Assembly (NCBI RefSeq): GCF_946887195.1
Contig: NZ_CAMPKE010000007.1
Coordinates: 62,001-126,000, forward strand
Origin: an uncultured Halomonas sp.
GTDB lineage: Bacteria; Pseudomonadota; Gammaproteobacteria; Pseudomonadales; Halomonadaceae
DNA length: 64,000 bases
Reading direction: 5' to 3'
The position numbers and the translations under genes are program-made. The notes under the pieces are model-generated. The model saw only the letters and a program-made list of their open reading frames with translations. It did no database searches and was not told the DNA's origin. This document shows, one piece after another, positions 33,821 through 42,685 of this stretch; the stretch's first letter is position 1; each line of letters begins with the position of its first letter.

Positions 33821-33868
33821 AATACAATACAAAATACAATACTAAATACGATACAGAATATGATATGA
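33821..33868. repeat. Four tandem 12-bp repeats (iteron-like)
   Basis: Exact consecutive 12-mers: AATACAATACAA, AATACAATACTA, AATACGATACAG and AATATGATATGA. The units diverge progressively from the first. Regular spacing close to one helical turn, AT richness and closeness to a replication-like gene are features of plasmid iterons. Alternative: excisionase or integrase arm-type sites. The gene-free stretch 33510-34003 contains this array, two palindromes and nothing coding. Confidence 0.7.
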
Positions 33869-33945
33869 AGCATGCCCGCCACACATCGTTGGCATAACAT
33901 GGGCTAGCTTTGGGCAGGAGATGAAGAGAGATTGGCTATTCAGCG

Positions 33946-33976
33946 GTAGTAATAGTAATAATATTACTATTACTAC
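33946..33976. repeat. AT-rich hairpin, 14-bp perfect arms
   Basis: GTAGTAATAGTAAT (33946-33959) and its reverse complement (33963-33976) around a 3-bp centre, 28 bp beyond the integrase stop codon. It could end integrase transcription or act as a recombination or replication site. Confidence 0.75.
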
Positions 33977-34003
33977 TACAGCTTTACATCCGAGGTGGCT
34001 TGA

Positions 34004-35065
34004 CTAGTAGCTTTGAATTCGGTCTAACTTCGAGACAAGATCTTCTGCCCGCAAATGCGTATACCGCCGCAGCATCTGCATCGACTTGTGACCACTGATA
34101 GCGGCGACCTCCTGATCGGATAGCCCCGCCTCTACCAGCCGACTGACGGCCTCATGGCGTAGATCGTGAAAGCGGAAGTCATCGAGTCCGGCTTTTTTCT
34201 TCGCTTGGTTCCAAAGCTTGGTATAGACATAGGGGCCGCGCTTTCCGTCCCTGCCCGGTTCACCGAAGAACACCAGGTCACAGTCGAGCGGGCGCACCGG
34301 GTTGTTCAGCGCCTGCTTGAACACTTCGGTGGCAGCCTGAGTCAGCGGCACCAGGCGGGCTTCATTGTTCTTGGTGTCGGTGAGGCGCACCACGCGGCGA
34401 TTCACATCAACCTGCGAACGGGTGAGCGTCAGGATCTCCGACGAGCGCATACCCGTTTCCAGGGCGATTCTGGCGATCCAGGCCAGCATGGGATTGCTGT
34501 GCTGCCGCAGCACGGCGAACAGCCGCTTCTCCTCATCAGGACTCAGGCGTCGATCGCGCCCTTCTCCAGGACTGGGCTTGCGGATGTTCTGGACGGGGTT
34601 GTAGGTCAAGCCGAGGCCCCATTCCTGGATGGCCACGGTGTAGAGGTGGCCAAGCAATGCAAGCTCCAGGCGCACGGTATTGGCGCTGATGGGCTGGCCC
34701 CGGTGCCCCAGGCTGTTGAGCCGCGTATCGCGGTAGTTGGCGATCAGTTCCGGCGTCAGGGCTGCGAGGGAGTATTTACCCAGGTGCTCGATCAGCGTGT
34801 TCGACTTGTGGCGTTCGCTCTTCTGGGTGCTGGGCTTCTTGGTAGGGGTAACATCGGCCAGGTAGCGCTTGAGCGCCGCTTCAAGTGTCATGCGTTCGGA
34901 AGCACTGCGCTGGATATAGACGCCACGCACCATTTCATCTTCGGTGCGGCGACTCCAGTCCTGAGCATCACGTTTGGTACGAAAGGTCTTTGCAGTAGTG
35001 GGCCAGCCGGTCTTGCGGATGACGGCTTTCCAGCTACCAGAAGTGGTCTTGACGATGGTGGCCAT
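34004..35065 (-). CDS. int: Site-specific tyrosine recombinase (integrase)
   Basis: 353-residue phage-type integrase. The N-terminal arm-binding domain (about 1-55), a SAM-like core-binding domain (60-155) and the catalytic domain follow in order. Catalytic residues are Arg207 (TGMRSSEI), His300 and Arg303 (FHDLRHEA), His326 (SGHKSMQML) and nucleophile Tyr335 (RRYTHL). It is complete. Its start lies about 100 bp from the tRNA-Ile2 gene, the typical position for an integrase that uses the tRNA 3' end as attachment site; the matching repeat is at 10281. It is GC-rich like the chromosome, unlike the defence genes in the element. Confidence 0.95.
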   Translation of the reverse strand: MATIVKTTSGSWKAVIRKTGWPTTAKTFRTKRDAQDWSRRTEDEMVRGVYIQRSASERMTLEAALKRYLADVTPTKKPSTQKSERHKSNTLIEHLGKYSLAALTPELIANYRDTRLNSLGHRGQPISANTVRLELALLGHLYTVAIQEWGLGLTYNPVQNIRKPSPGEGRDRRLSPDEEKRLFAVLRQHSNPMLAWIARIALETGMRSSEILTLTRSQVDVNRRVVRLTDTKNNEARLVPLTQAATEVFKQALNNPVRPLDCDLVFFGEPGRDGKRGPYVYTKLWNQAKKKAGLDDFRFHDLRHEAVSRLVEAGLSDQEVAAISGHKSMQMLRRYTHLRAEDLVSKLDRIQSY

Positions 35066-35162
35066 GAAAAACTCCAGGGGGCTGAAGGATCGGCACTGTA
35101 CCGAAACTGTACCCTTGGAACATGGGACTCACCAGCGAGAATTTCTAAGCACTTGATTTTAA

Positions 35163-35239
<77 letters not shown>

Positions 35240-35347
35240 ATTGCAGTGCAACGTATGATTGCAACGCGGCGTATGATAGCGAATGGTGATGAATGAGACC
35301 AGCGGCTGTACGCTTGTTTTGGAACGCATCCATGGAGGGCTTTTGTC

Positions 35348-35962
35348 ATGAAACGACACATCATCCCGGTACGCCGCCGTTTGGCCACGCTGGCATCGGT
35401 GGCGGGCGCCGCATTGCTTCTTTCACTGCCGGCGCAGGCGGCGTGGCAGCTCGATCCCGCTCAGTCGCAGATCGAGGCGACGATCATTGAGGTAACACCC
35501 AGCGGGCCGGTGCCACACGAGCATCAGGTCAATCAGTTGCAGGGTGAGTTGAGCGCCGATGGCACGCTGCGCCTGCCGCTGAGCTTGCGTCAGACCGATG
35601 TGATCGATCGCTTGGGCGAGTTGCCGCCGTGGCTGGCAAGCTTAGCCGATGTGACACTGGCGACTGTGGTCACCCAGTTGCCGCCCGAGCGGCTCAACGG
35701 TCTGGCGGTCGGCGAATCGTTGACCGAGACGCTGATGCTTAGCGTGCAGAGCGATGGCGAGAATCGTCAGGAGCCGCTCGAGGTGCGCTTCACTCGCGAG
35801 GCCGAAGACATCATTCGCATCCGCAACGCCGAACGCGTGGCGCTGGATGGCCGCGAGTTGATGAGCAACCAGAACGTGCGCTCGGTCATGCTGCTGCTGG
35901 GCTATGAGGAAATCGGCGATGAAGTGCCGGTTGAGCTCGATGCCACCCTCATCGACCGCTAA
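35348..35962 (+). CDS. YceI-like periplasmic protein
   Basis: 204 residues with a signal peptide (RRLATLASVAGAALLLSLPA, cleavage after AQA). The mature protein starts AAWQLDPAQSQIEATI, then has GELSADGTLRLPLSLRQTDV and paired beta segments, typical of the YceI lipocalin-like barrel that binds isoprenoid or amphiphilic ligands in the periplasm. The family assignment is by pattern; some strands are divergent. A GGAGGG ribosome site precedes the ATG. It is upstream of, and nearly adjacent to, the phosphopantetheinyl transferase gene. Physiological ligand unknown. Confidence 0.7.
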   Translation: MKRHIIPVRRRLATLASVAGAALLLSLPAQAAWQLDPAQSQIEATIIEVTPSGPVPHEHQVNQLQGELSADGTLRLPLSLRQTDVIDRLGELPPWLASLADVTLATVVTQLPPERLNGLAVGESLTETLMLSVQSDGENRQEPLEVRFTREAEDIIRIRNAERVALDGRELMSNQNVRSVMLLLGYEEIGDEVPVELDATLIDR

Positions 35963-35966
35963 ACGC

Positions 35967-36689
35967 ATGTTGCCTCCACTGCCCGTGTGCTGCGGTGCGC
36001 TCGATGAGCGCTGGCCGTGGCCCGAGCCACTACCGGGCGCACAGTGCATGGCGTTGCGCTTCGATAAAGCTCGGTTCTCGGCTGAAGATTTCATCCGATG
36101 CGGGATCGCGGTACCGGATGCTATTGCAAGTGCCGCGCCCAAGCGCCAGATGGAATTTCTGGCCGGTCGTCTATGCGCCCGCGAGGCACTGCACCGCCTG
36201 ATCGGGATAGCCCATGTTCCGGCGGTTGCGCAAAGCAAGGCGCCGGTGTGGCCCGCCGGCCTGATTGGTTCGATCACTCACAGTGGCGATCTAGCCGCGG
36301 CATTGGTCGCGCCTATACAGGGTTATCGTGGCCTTGGGCTGGATGCCGAAACCCTACTCACTGCACAGCGCGGCGAGCGTCTGGCCAGGCAGATTCTCAC
36401 ACCCAATGAGCGCGATTGGCTGGCCACGCTGCCAACCGATCGGCGCGGTGAGTTCGTGACACTGGCCTTCTCCCTGAAGGAGAGTCTGTTCAAGGCGCTG
36501 TTCCCGCTCGTCAATGTTCGTTTCTATTTTCAGGATGCGGAACTGATCGCGTGGAATAGCGAAACACAGCAAACAACACTGCAATTGCGCAAGCCCCTCT
36601 CCCCCGACTGGCCCTCCGCCAGCCAGCTACACGGCCAGTACACACTGCTGGATAGCTATCTCGTTAGCATGGTCGCCATCCCCGCCTGA
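35967..36689 (+). CDS. 4'-phosphopantetheinyl transferase, EntD-like
   Basis: 240 residues from the ATG at 35967, four bases after the yceI-like stop; ATGs at 35904-35940 lie within that gene and are less likely. It transfers phosphopantetheine from CoA to carrier proteins. EntD/Sfp motifs are visible: FLAGRLCAREAL, the GSITHSGD block, GLGLDAE (Mg2+-binding acidic pair) and FSLKESLFKALFP with the catalytic Glu/Lys. EntD-type enzymes serve nonribosomal peptide or polyketide assembly lines, but the siderophore genes that follow are of the NRPS-independent type, which does not need such an enzyme. Its target is therefore encoded elsewhere or has been lost. Confidence 0.88.
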   Translation: MLPPLPVCCGALDERWPWPEPLPGAQCMALRFDKARFSAEDFIRCGIAVPDAIASAAPKRQMEFLAGRLCAREALHRLIGIAHVPAVAQSKAPVWPAGLIGSITHSGDLAAALVAPIQGYRGLGLDAETLLTAQRGERLARQILTPNERDWLATLPTDRRGEFVTLAFSLKESLFKALFPLVNVRFYFQDAELIAWNSETQQTTLQLRKPLSPDWPSASQLHGQYTLLDSYLVSMVAIPA

Positions 36690-36784
36690 TTCGTTTTTCG
36701 AATCGGCGCATTTCGCCTGAAGCTCTTCAGCACTCCCTTATCTTGTCCTGCGCGATGCATGGCGATAGACTCTTTTCGCGAATA

Positions 36785-36803
36785 CAAATACTTCTCATTA
36801 AAA
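36785..36803 (+). promoter_or_regulatory. Fur-box-like site before TonB receptor gene
   Basis: The minus strand of this 19-bp stretch reads AATGAGAAGTATT, close to the AATGAGAAT-type Fur site, 17 bp before the receptor start codon. Iron repression is inferred. Confidence 0.55.
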
Positions 36804-36819
36804 TAAGGGAACGATTCAC

Positions 36820-38928
36820 ATGCAACCCGCGAGCCGTCATGCTGGCCTGGCGATAGTGGCCGGCCTATCGATCATCGGTGGTATATCGCCCGCCTGGAGT
36901 CAGTCATCGCAGCAAGGCGATGCCGTCGTTCTGGCGCCGCTTACCGTCACCGGTCAGGCGGCGACCAAGACCGAAACACCGTTTATCGAGACGCCGCAGA
37001 CGGTTTCCGTAATCACTAGCGAGCAATGGCAAAAAAGAGGCGCCCAGAGCGTGCAACGCGCAACGGCGTACACTCCGGGGGTTTCCACCAACCAAGTCGG
37101 CGCTTCCAACCGCTTCGATTATCTGATCCTGCGTGGCTTCTCTGCCGGCAGTATCAACAATACCTACCTCGATGGCCTCAAGATAATGAGCGATGGCGGC
37201 TCGCACAGCTCGATGGTCATCGATCCTTACTTTCTGGAGCGCATCGAGATCGTCAAGGGGCCGGCCTCGGTGCTCTACGGACGGACGTCTCCCGGCGGTC
37301 TGGTGGCGCTGACCAGCAAACGCCCCGAATTCCAGGAGGCAGGCGAACTGCGCTTTAGGGTTGGCAATAACGATCAACGCAGCGCGGCGTTCGATATCAC
37401 CGGCCCGCTCGGTGATGAGAGCCGTGCAGCCTACCGTATCGTTGGCCTGGCCAGCGCTGCCGACACCCAGTTCGGTCCCGTCGAGGAGGAGCGCTACGCC
37501 ATCGCGCCATCGCTCACCATGGACGTTACCGATGCCACCAGCCTGACGCTGTATGCCTATCTACAGAAGGATCCGGAAGGCGGCTACCACGCCGGCCTGC
37601 CTTATGAGGGTACGGTTACGAGCCGCAACGGTCGTAAGATTTCCAACAACTTTTTCGAAGGCGAAGAGGATTACGACACGTACGAGCGCACCCAGCGCAT
37701 GTTCGGCTATGAACTCGAACACCGCTTCAGTGATGGTCTGACCTTCCGACAGCAGGCGCGCCACCTGAATGCAGACGTGGAACTGGAGCAGGTCTACGCT
37801 TTCGGCTGGGCCTCTCCCACCGAACTCAACCGCTACTACTCCGGCAGCGTGGAGGATCTGGAGGCCTGGACTATCGACAACCAACTCCAGGTAGAACTGG
37901 ATAGCGGTTTCGTCGAGCATACCGTACTGCTGGGTGCCGATTACCAGCAACGCGAGAACGATGTCGACTGGCCCTCGGGGCTCTTTCCAACCATCGATGC
38001 CTTCAATCCACAATACGGCGCCGAACCGATAGCCATATCTCCGCCCTTGAGATACAAGCGCGAACTCAGCCAGATCGGGGTCTATCTCCAGGATCAGCTA
38101 GCCATGGGCAACTGGCGGCTGACGCTGGGCGGGCGGCACGACTGGGTCGACGTCAAGAACACCAACCGAGATTCCGGTGACGCTAGCGAGCGCGATGATA
38201 CTCAATTCAGCGGCCGCGCTGGGTTACTGTATCTGTTCGATAACGGCGTGGCGCCCTATATCAGCTACTCAACATCGTTCACGCCCAATACCACTGCCGA
38301 TCAAAATAGGATTCTGCACAAACCCACCGAAGGCGAGCAATTCGAAACCGGCCTCAAATATCAACCACCGGGCAGCCAAGATCGCTACACGTTGTCGCTA
38401 TTCCATATCACGCAGGAGAATATCGTCACCAAGGAGCCTCAAGAGGACTTCTTTAGTGCCGTTGGCGAAATAGAATCCCAGGGCATAGAGCTGGAGGCAC
38501 ATACTCAGCTTACCGATAATTTCTATGTGCAGGCGGGTTACAGCTACACCGATGTGACCTACCAGGAAACCGAGGATGGCACCGAAGGCAATACCGCCAG
38601 CCAAGTGCCTCGCCACCAAGCCAGCATCTGGGGCCACTACGCCTTCAGCAACGGCGCGCTGGCCGGGCTGGATGCCGGTCTCGGCGTGCGCTACTACGCC
38701 GATATCTATGCCGATGACCAAAATACCGAAAAGGTGCCGGACTACACCCTGGTCGATGCCACGATCGGCTATGACCTCAGCCAGCTTGGCCTACAGGGCG
38801 TAACGACCCGGCTCAATGTCAATAACCTGCTCGACAAGGAATATGTCGCTTCCTGTTATAACTCACTGCAATTCTGCTACTTCGGCGCCGAGCGCAGCAT
38901 CCTCGGCACGCTGAGCTATACGTTCTAA
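36820..38928 (+). CDS. TonB-dependent siderophore receptor (FhuE/FpvA-like)
   Basis: 702-residue outer-membrane receptor. Signal peptide to about residue 27 (GISPAWS), TonB-box-like stretch VVLAPLTVTG near 38-47, plug domain with ETPQTVSVITSEQWQKRGAQ, LRGFSAGSINNTYLDGLK and ERIEIVKGPASVLYGRTSPG, then a 22-strand barrel ending LGTLSYTF with the terminal aromatic residue. The plug sequence is that of the ferric-hydroxamate/pyoverdine receptor group. A Fur-like site precedes the gene and an intrinsic terminator follows, so it is its own unit. The ligand is probably a xenosiderophore or a hydroxamate, because the adjacent receptor is the aerobactin type. Confidence 0.92.
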   Translation: MQPASRHAGLAIVAGLSIIGGISPAWSQSSQQGDAVVLAPLTVTGQAATKTETPFIETPQTVSVITSEQWQKRGAQSVQRATAYTPGVSTNQVGASNRFDYLILRGFSAGSINNTYLDGLKIMSDGGSHSSMVIDPYFLERIEIVKGPASVLYGRTSPGGLVALTSKRPEFQEAGELRFRVGNNDQRSAAFDITGPLGDESRAAYRIVGLASAADTQFGPVEEERYAIAPSLTMDVTDATSLTLYAYLQKDPEGGYHAGLPYEGTVTSRNGRKISNNFFEGEEDYDTYERTQRMFGYELEHRFSDGLTFRQQARHLNADVELEQVYAFGWASPTELNRYYSGSVEDLEAWTIDNQLQVELDSGFVEHTVLLGADYQQRENDVDWPSGLFPTIDAFNPQYGAEPIAISPPLRYKRELSQIGVYLQDQLAMGNWRLTLGGRHDWVDVKNTNRDSGDASERDDTQFSGRAGLLYLFDNGVAPYISYSTSFTPNTTADQNRILHKPTEGEQFETGLKYQPPGSQDRYTLSLFHITQENIVTKEPQEDFFSAVGEIESQGIELEAHTQLTDNFYVQAGYSYTDVTYQETEDGTEGNTASQVPRHQASIWGHYAFSNGALAGLDAGLGVRYYADIYADDQNTEKVPDYTLVDATIGYDLSQLGLQGVTTRLNVNNLLDKEYVASCYNSLQFCYFGAERSILGTLSYTF

Positions 38929-38948
38929 GCCCCTGCTATATCTCTCCA

Positions 38949-38983
38949 GGCCGGCATGCCACCCTGCACGCCGGCCACTTTTC
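38949..38983 (+). terminator. Intrinsic terminator after TonB receptor gene
   Basis: GGCCGGC (38949-38955) pairs with GCCGGCC (38970-38976), loop 14 nt with an inner TGC/GCA pair, followed by ACTTTTCT. Confidence 0.65.
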
Positions 38984-38988
38984 TATTA

Positions 38989-39007
38989 AATGCGAATCAA
39001 TACTATT
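38989..39007 (+). promoter_or_regulatory. Fur-box-like site before iutA-like gene
   Basis: AATGCGAATCAATACTATT resembles Fur sites of the AATGCGAATNATT kind. It lies about 80 bp before the receptor start. Inferred from similarity. Confidence 0.55.
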
Positions 39008-39084
39008 GCGTTTTTAGTTCAGACTAGTATTCTTCCTGCGTTTTCCTCTAAAAAAGAACACGAATCATTCCAAGGGATCACAGC

Positions 39085-41181
39085 ATGAAAAAAACACTAT
39101 CCATAAGCCTTGCCGTGGTCGCCGGCAGCACGGCGATGGGCCTGCAGGCTCAGGAAACCCAGGACACCATGGTGGTGGTCGGCTCGCGCACGCCGACCGA
39201 GATCAGCCAGATCCCCGGCGCGGTCTGGGTGGTCGAAGAAGAAGAGTTGCAGCAGCAGATACGTACCGGCCAGTCCTTGAAATCGGCGCTCGGTAAGCTA
39301 ATCCCGGGATTCGATTTTGGCTCCAGCACCAACCGGACCAGCTATGCGCAGAATTTCAGAGGGCGTGACGCTCTTGTCATGATCGATGGCGTCTCGTTGA
39401 ACAGCTCCCGAAGCATATCGCGCCAGTTCGATTCCATTGACCCATTCAATATTGCGCGTATCGAGGTGCTCTCGGGTGCCAGCAGCCTGTATGGCGGTGG
39501 AGCGACCGGCGGCATCATCAATATCATTACGAAGAAGGGTGAAGCAGGCGGGCCATACTTTGAAAGTGAAATTGGACTCACAACCGGGTTCAACGATTCC
39601 GATGATCTCGACAAGCGAGTCGCGCAGTCCATCTCCGGCGGCAATGATAAGGTCCAAGGGCGCTTAGCCGTAGCGGCTCAACAAAACGGTTGGTTTTATG
39701 ATGCCGATGGCGACATCATAAAGCCGGATATCGCGCAGACGGGCTTGCAGGGGAATCGCTCCGTCGATGTGATGGGTAGCCTGGGTTTCAACCTCAGCGA
39801 CACGGAAAGACTTGACTTCACTGCGCAGTATTACAACTCCTCTTTCGAGGGAGACAAAGGGGTTTATTATCCCAATTATGCAACGGGAGCGGATTATTCC
39901 GCCAAGCTCCAAGGCAGTGAGGTGCGTGACGGTTATAGTTCTGATGTAGACCCCGAAACCGACCGCATCTACCTGAACGCGAACTATCATAATCGCTCGC
40001 TTTTTGGGCAGGATTTCTATTTCCAAGCCTATCATCGTGAAGAGTCTTCGGTATTCAACCCATTCCCGGGTAGCTCCACTTTTACTGCATCAGAGCAGAA
40101 TACTGATCTAACGGGCGCCAAGGCGGCGTTTACCACTCAAGTCACGGAACCATTCACCCTAACTTATGGTATCGACCTCTCACGCGAGGAATTCGATTCA
40201 AAGCGCTACACTCTCGCCGTATCCGATGGTGGGCTGGATCTGGATCAAATATCGGTACTTGATCCCTATTATCCCGAATTTGAAGCAGATACCTATGCTG
40301 GCTTCGTACAAGGGGATTATCAACTCACTCCCCAGCTCACGTTGTCAGGTGGGGCACGTGTCGAGAGAACCGATGTCGAGGTAGGCGCGCAGGTCGGCAA
40401 TACTGGCGGCAGCAATACCTATGATGTTTCGCTGTTTAACCTGAAAGCGCTGTATGACTTCGAGAATGGACAGCAAACATGGCTCGCCTACACCCAAGGT
40501 TTTGAAATACCCGATATCGCCAAGGCCTATCGTGGGGTCAGCTTCGATATTTCCGACAATCCAGTCGATGGCATCAAGACCGAACAGTTGGAGGCCGGCT
40601 GGCGTTTGACAACCGGTAATTGGCAGACCCAGATAGCCGCTTATTATAGCTGGTCCGATAAGGCCATTGATTATCTCTACAGCAACGATGGTGAAATAGA
40701 AATTGGTGTTACCACCATCGATAAAGATGTAAGAACTTATGGCTTGGAAGGAAAAGTCGAGCGCTTCATTGGGAACAACTGGACGTTTGGCTCCAGCTTC
40801 AATTTAGTGAAGTCGGAGGAAAAGGTCGATGGCGAATGGGTCGATGCCAGCGTGACCGAGGCAAGCCTTCCTACGGCGACGCTGTTTGGTGAGTGGTCGG
40901 ATATCGACACGCGTGCACGCCTTCAGGCGAGCCGGGCCTTCGGTATCGATGATGCAGCCGGAAATGAAATCGATGGCTTTACGACGGTTGATGCCATCGC
41001 AAGCCAGGATACCCGCTTCGGCACATTCAGTTTGGGAATAGAAAACCTCCTGAATGAGCAGTACACGACAATCTGGGGCCAGAGAGCCGCCGTTTTCTAC
41101 GAGGCCTACGGCGCCGAATCGCTCTGGGATCTGCAGGGCCGTGGCCGTACCTACAGCTTGACCTGGTCGCACCAGTACTGA
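39085..41181 (+). CDS. iutA: Ferric aerobactin receptor, IutA-like
   Basis: 698-residue TonB-dependent receptor. Signal peptide ends GLQAQ near residue 25. It follows E. coli IutA closely in the plug: VWVVEEEELQQQI, LKSALGKLIPGFD, LNSSRSISRQFDSIDPFNI, then IEVLSGASSLYGGGATGGII and NIITKKG. The barrel end has SIENLLNEQYTTIWGQRA and GRGRTYSLTWSHQY. These are features of the IutA subgroup and not shared with the other two receptors here. It is encoded just upstream of the exporter and iucABCD genes, consistent with uptake of the siderophore made by that operon. A Fur-like site precedes it and a terminator follows. Confidence 0.87.
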   Translation: MKKTLSISLAVVAGSTAMGLQAQETQDTMVVVGSRTPTEISQIPGAVWVVEEEELQQQIRTGQSLKSALGKLIPGFDFGSSTNRTSYAQNFRGRDALVMIDGVSLNSSRSISRQFDSIDPFNIARIEVLSGASSLYGGGATGGIINIITKKGEAGGPYFESEIGLTTGFNDSDDLDKRVAQSISGGNDKVQGRLAVAAQQNGWFYDADGDIIKPDIAQTGLQGNRSVDVMGSLGFNLSDTERLDFTAQYYNSSFEGDKGVYYPNYATGADYSAKLQGSEVRDGYSSDVDPETDRIYLNANYHNRSLFGQDFYFQAYHREESSVFNPFPGSSTFTASEQNTDLTGAKAAFTTQVTEPFTLTYGIDLSREEFDSKRYTLAVSDGGLDLDQISVLDPYYPEFEADTYAGFVQGDYQLTPQLTLSGGARVERTDVEVGAQVGNTGGSNTYDVSLFNLKALYDFENGQQTWLAYTQGFEIPDIAKAYRGVSFDISDNPVDGIKTEQLEAGWRLTTGNWQTQIAAYYSWSDKAIDYLYSNDGEIEIGVTTIDKDVRTYGLEGKVERFIGNNWTFGSSFNLVKSEEKVDGEWVDASVTEASLPTATLFGEWSDIDTRARLQASRAFGIDDAAGNEIDGFTTVDAIASQDTRFGTFSLGIENLLNEQYTTIWGQRAAVFYEAYGAESLWDLQGRGRTYSLTWSHQY

Positions 41182-41208
41182 TTCATCGCACCCTGTTCGC
41201 ATCGTTTA

Positions 41209-41236
41209 TGCCCACCCTCGCGGTGGGCATTTTATT
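41209..41236 (+). terminator. Intrinsic terminator after iutA
   Basis: TGCCCACC (41209-41216) pairs perfectly with GGTGGGCA (41222-41229), loop CTCGC, followed by TTTTATT. Confidence 0.85.
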
Positions 41237-41333
41237 GCCTGTTGTTTTTTCTTCCCTCTCCCCTCTTCTTTCTTCTATCTGTCGACTCGACACAAGACGC
41301 TACATTCCGCAGCTTGACGACAAATCCTAATAT

Positions 41334-41352
41334 GATAATAATTCTCAATCGT
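41334..41352 (+). promoter_or_regulatory. Fur-box-like site before the MFS-iuc operon
   Basis: GATAATAATTCTCAATCGT is close to the Fur consensus form GATAATGATTCTCATTATC (about 14-15 of 19 positions). It lies about 20 bp before the exporter start codon, where a repressor would cover the promoter. Confidence 0.7.
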
Positions 41353-41372
41353 ATTGATGGAGAAGGATTGTC

Positions 41373-42563
41373 ATGCGCCTGCCCCCCGTTTGGCGAATCA
41401 GTGCCTGCGCGGCCCTACTCGGCCTTGGTCAGAACGGCCTGCTGGTCGCGCTGCCGGTGCTGGTGGCACGTTTCGGCCTGCCGCTCTCCCAGTGGGCGGG
41501 GCTGATTCTGCTGGGCTCGATGCTGTTTCTGGTCGGCAGTCCCTTCTGGGGGCGGGTCGCCGATCGCCACGGTGCGCGCCTGGTGGTGCTGCAAGCGCTC
41601 GCCGGCTACATCTCCAGCTTCGCGCTGATCGGCGCCGTCCTGTGGCTCGCGGCCGATGGGTTGCTGCCCACGGCGGCCATGCTGGCACTGCTCGCCCTAG
41701 CCAGGGTGCTGTATGGCCTGACGGTGTCGGGGATGGTGCCCGCCTGTCAGCAGTGGGCTTTGGCCCTGCACGCCGACGAGGAGCGCGTCGCGGCGTTGGC
41801 GGCGGTCAGCGCCGGGCTGAGCGCTGGACGCCTGCTAGGGCCGCTGATTGCCGCCGCCAGCCTGAGCTTCTCGGCCTACGCGCCCTTCGCGGTGATGCTG
41901 CTCTGCGCGCTGCTGGCGCTGGTGCTGCTCCGGGGCGTGCCCCGGCCGGCGCCCCAGCCGCACGCCCCTATCCAGGCCGCGAGCCTTCTCCCAGCGCCAG
42001 GCAACCTGCCCTACCTCGGCATGGCGCTGCTGCTGGCGATGTCGGTCGCGCTGATGCAACTGGGCCTGCCCACGGCACTGCAACAGTCGCTCGCCGTGGA
42101 TGCCACTCGCGCCAGCCATTTGATGGGAATCCTGCTGTCGCTGGGCGCGCTGGGGGCGCTGGGTGCACAGCTCGGCGTGGTCCGCTCGCGGCGACTGGCC
42201 GGCCATGCGCTGCTGATGCTGGGTGGTGTCGGCTTGGCGCTGGGCTACGCCTTGCTGGCCCAGGCCGACGCTCTGGCCGGGTTCATTCCAGGCATCCTGA
42301 TCGCCAGTATCGGCGCTGCGCTGGCGGTGCCCGGCTATACCGATGCAGCCACCCGCCATCAGGCCCAGGGCGCCAGCGCCGGTTTTCTCGGCATGGCCCA
42401 CACCTTGGGCTATGTCGGCGCGACCCTGGCGGTGAGCCTGATCGCCGCGCCGCACCTGCTGACTCTGGCATTGATCGCCGCTCTGCTGCTGCTGGCCCTA
42501 ATGCCTCTCGCGCGACGCCGATGGCGAACACATAGGCCTCTCCCGCTTTCCGGTCGCGACTGA
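41373..42563 (+). CDS. MFS transporter, probable siderophore exporter
   Basis: 396-residue major facilitator with twelve membrane helices and the motif A loop between helices 2 and 3 (GSPFWGRVADRHGARLVVL). The second half repeats the fold. A GGAGAAGG ribosome site precedes the ATG. It is the first gene behind the Fur-like site and directly precedes the iucA-like gene, the place where siderophore export carriers of the MFS type are usually found. Export of aerobactin is therefore likely but inferred; the substrate cannot be read from the sequence. C-terminus is short and basic. Confidence 0.85.
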   Translation: MRLPPVWRISACAALLGLGQNGLLVALPVLVARFGLPLSQWAGLILLGSMLFLVGSPFWGRVADRHGARLVVLQALAGYISSFALIGAVLWLAADGLLPTAAMLALLALARVLYGLTVSGMVPACQQWALALHADEERVAALAAVSAGLSAGRLLGPLIAAASLSFSAYAPFAVMLLCALLALVLLRGVPRPAPQPHAPIQAASLLPAPGNLPYLGMALLLAMSVALMQLGLPTALQQSLAVDATRASHLMGILLSLGALGALGAQLGVVRSRRLAGHALLMLGGVGLALGYALLAQADALAGFIPGILIASIGAALAVPGYTDAATRHQAQGASAGFLGMAHTLGYVGATLAVSLIAAPHLLTLALIAALLLLALMPLARRRWRTHRPLPLSGRD

Positions 42564-42642
42564 GCCCAGCTCCCACTTTTCTTTTCTCTTCCCTTCACGC
42601 ATGCCAAAGGAGATGACTCGCCCATTTAAAACTTTATCCAGT

Positions 42643-42664
42643 AACGATTCGTATTTAGTTTACG
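42643..42664 (+). promoter_or_regulatory. Weak Fur-like AT-rich site before iucA
   Basis: AACGATTCGTATTTAGTTTACG stands about 22 bp before the iucA start in a 122-bp gap after the MFS gene. Only partly like Fur sites; it may allow a second promoter. Confidence 0.3.
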
Positions 42665-42685
42665 ATTTGCGAAAAGGAGCCTTGC

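Noticed and set aside
33821..33868. CRISPR array
   Set aside because: The four 12-bp units are contiguous without spacers and no cas genes are present.
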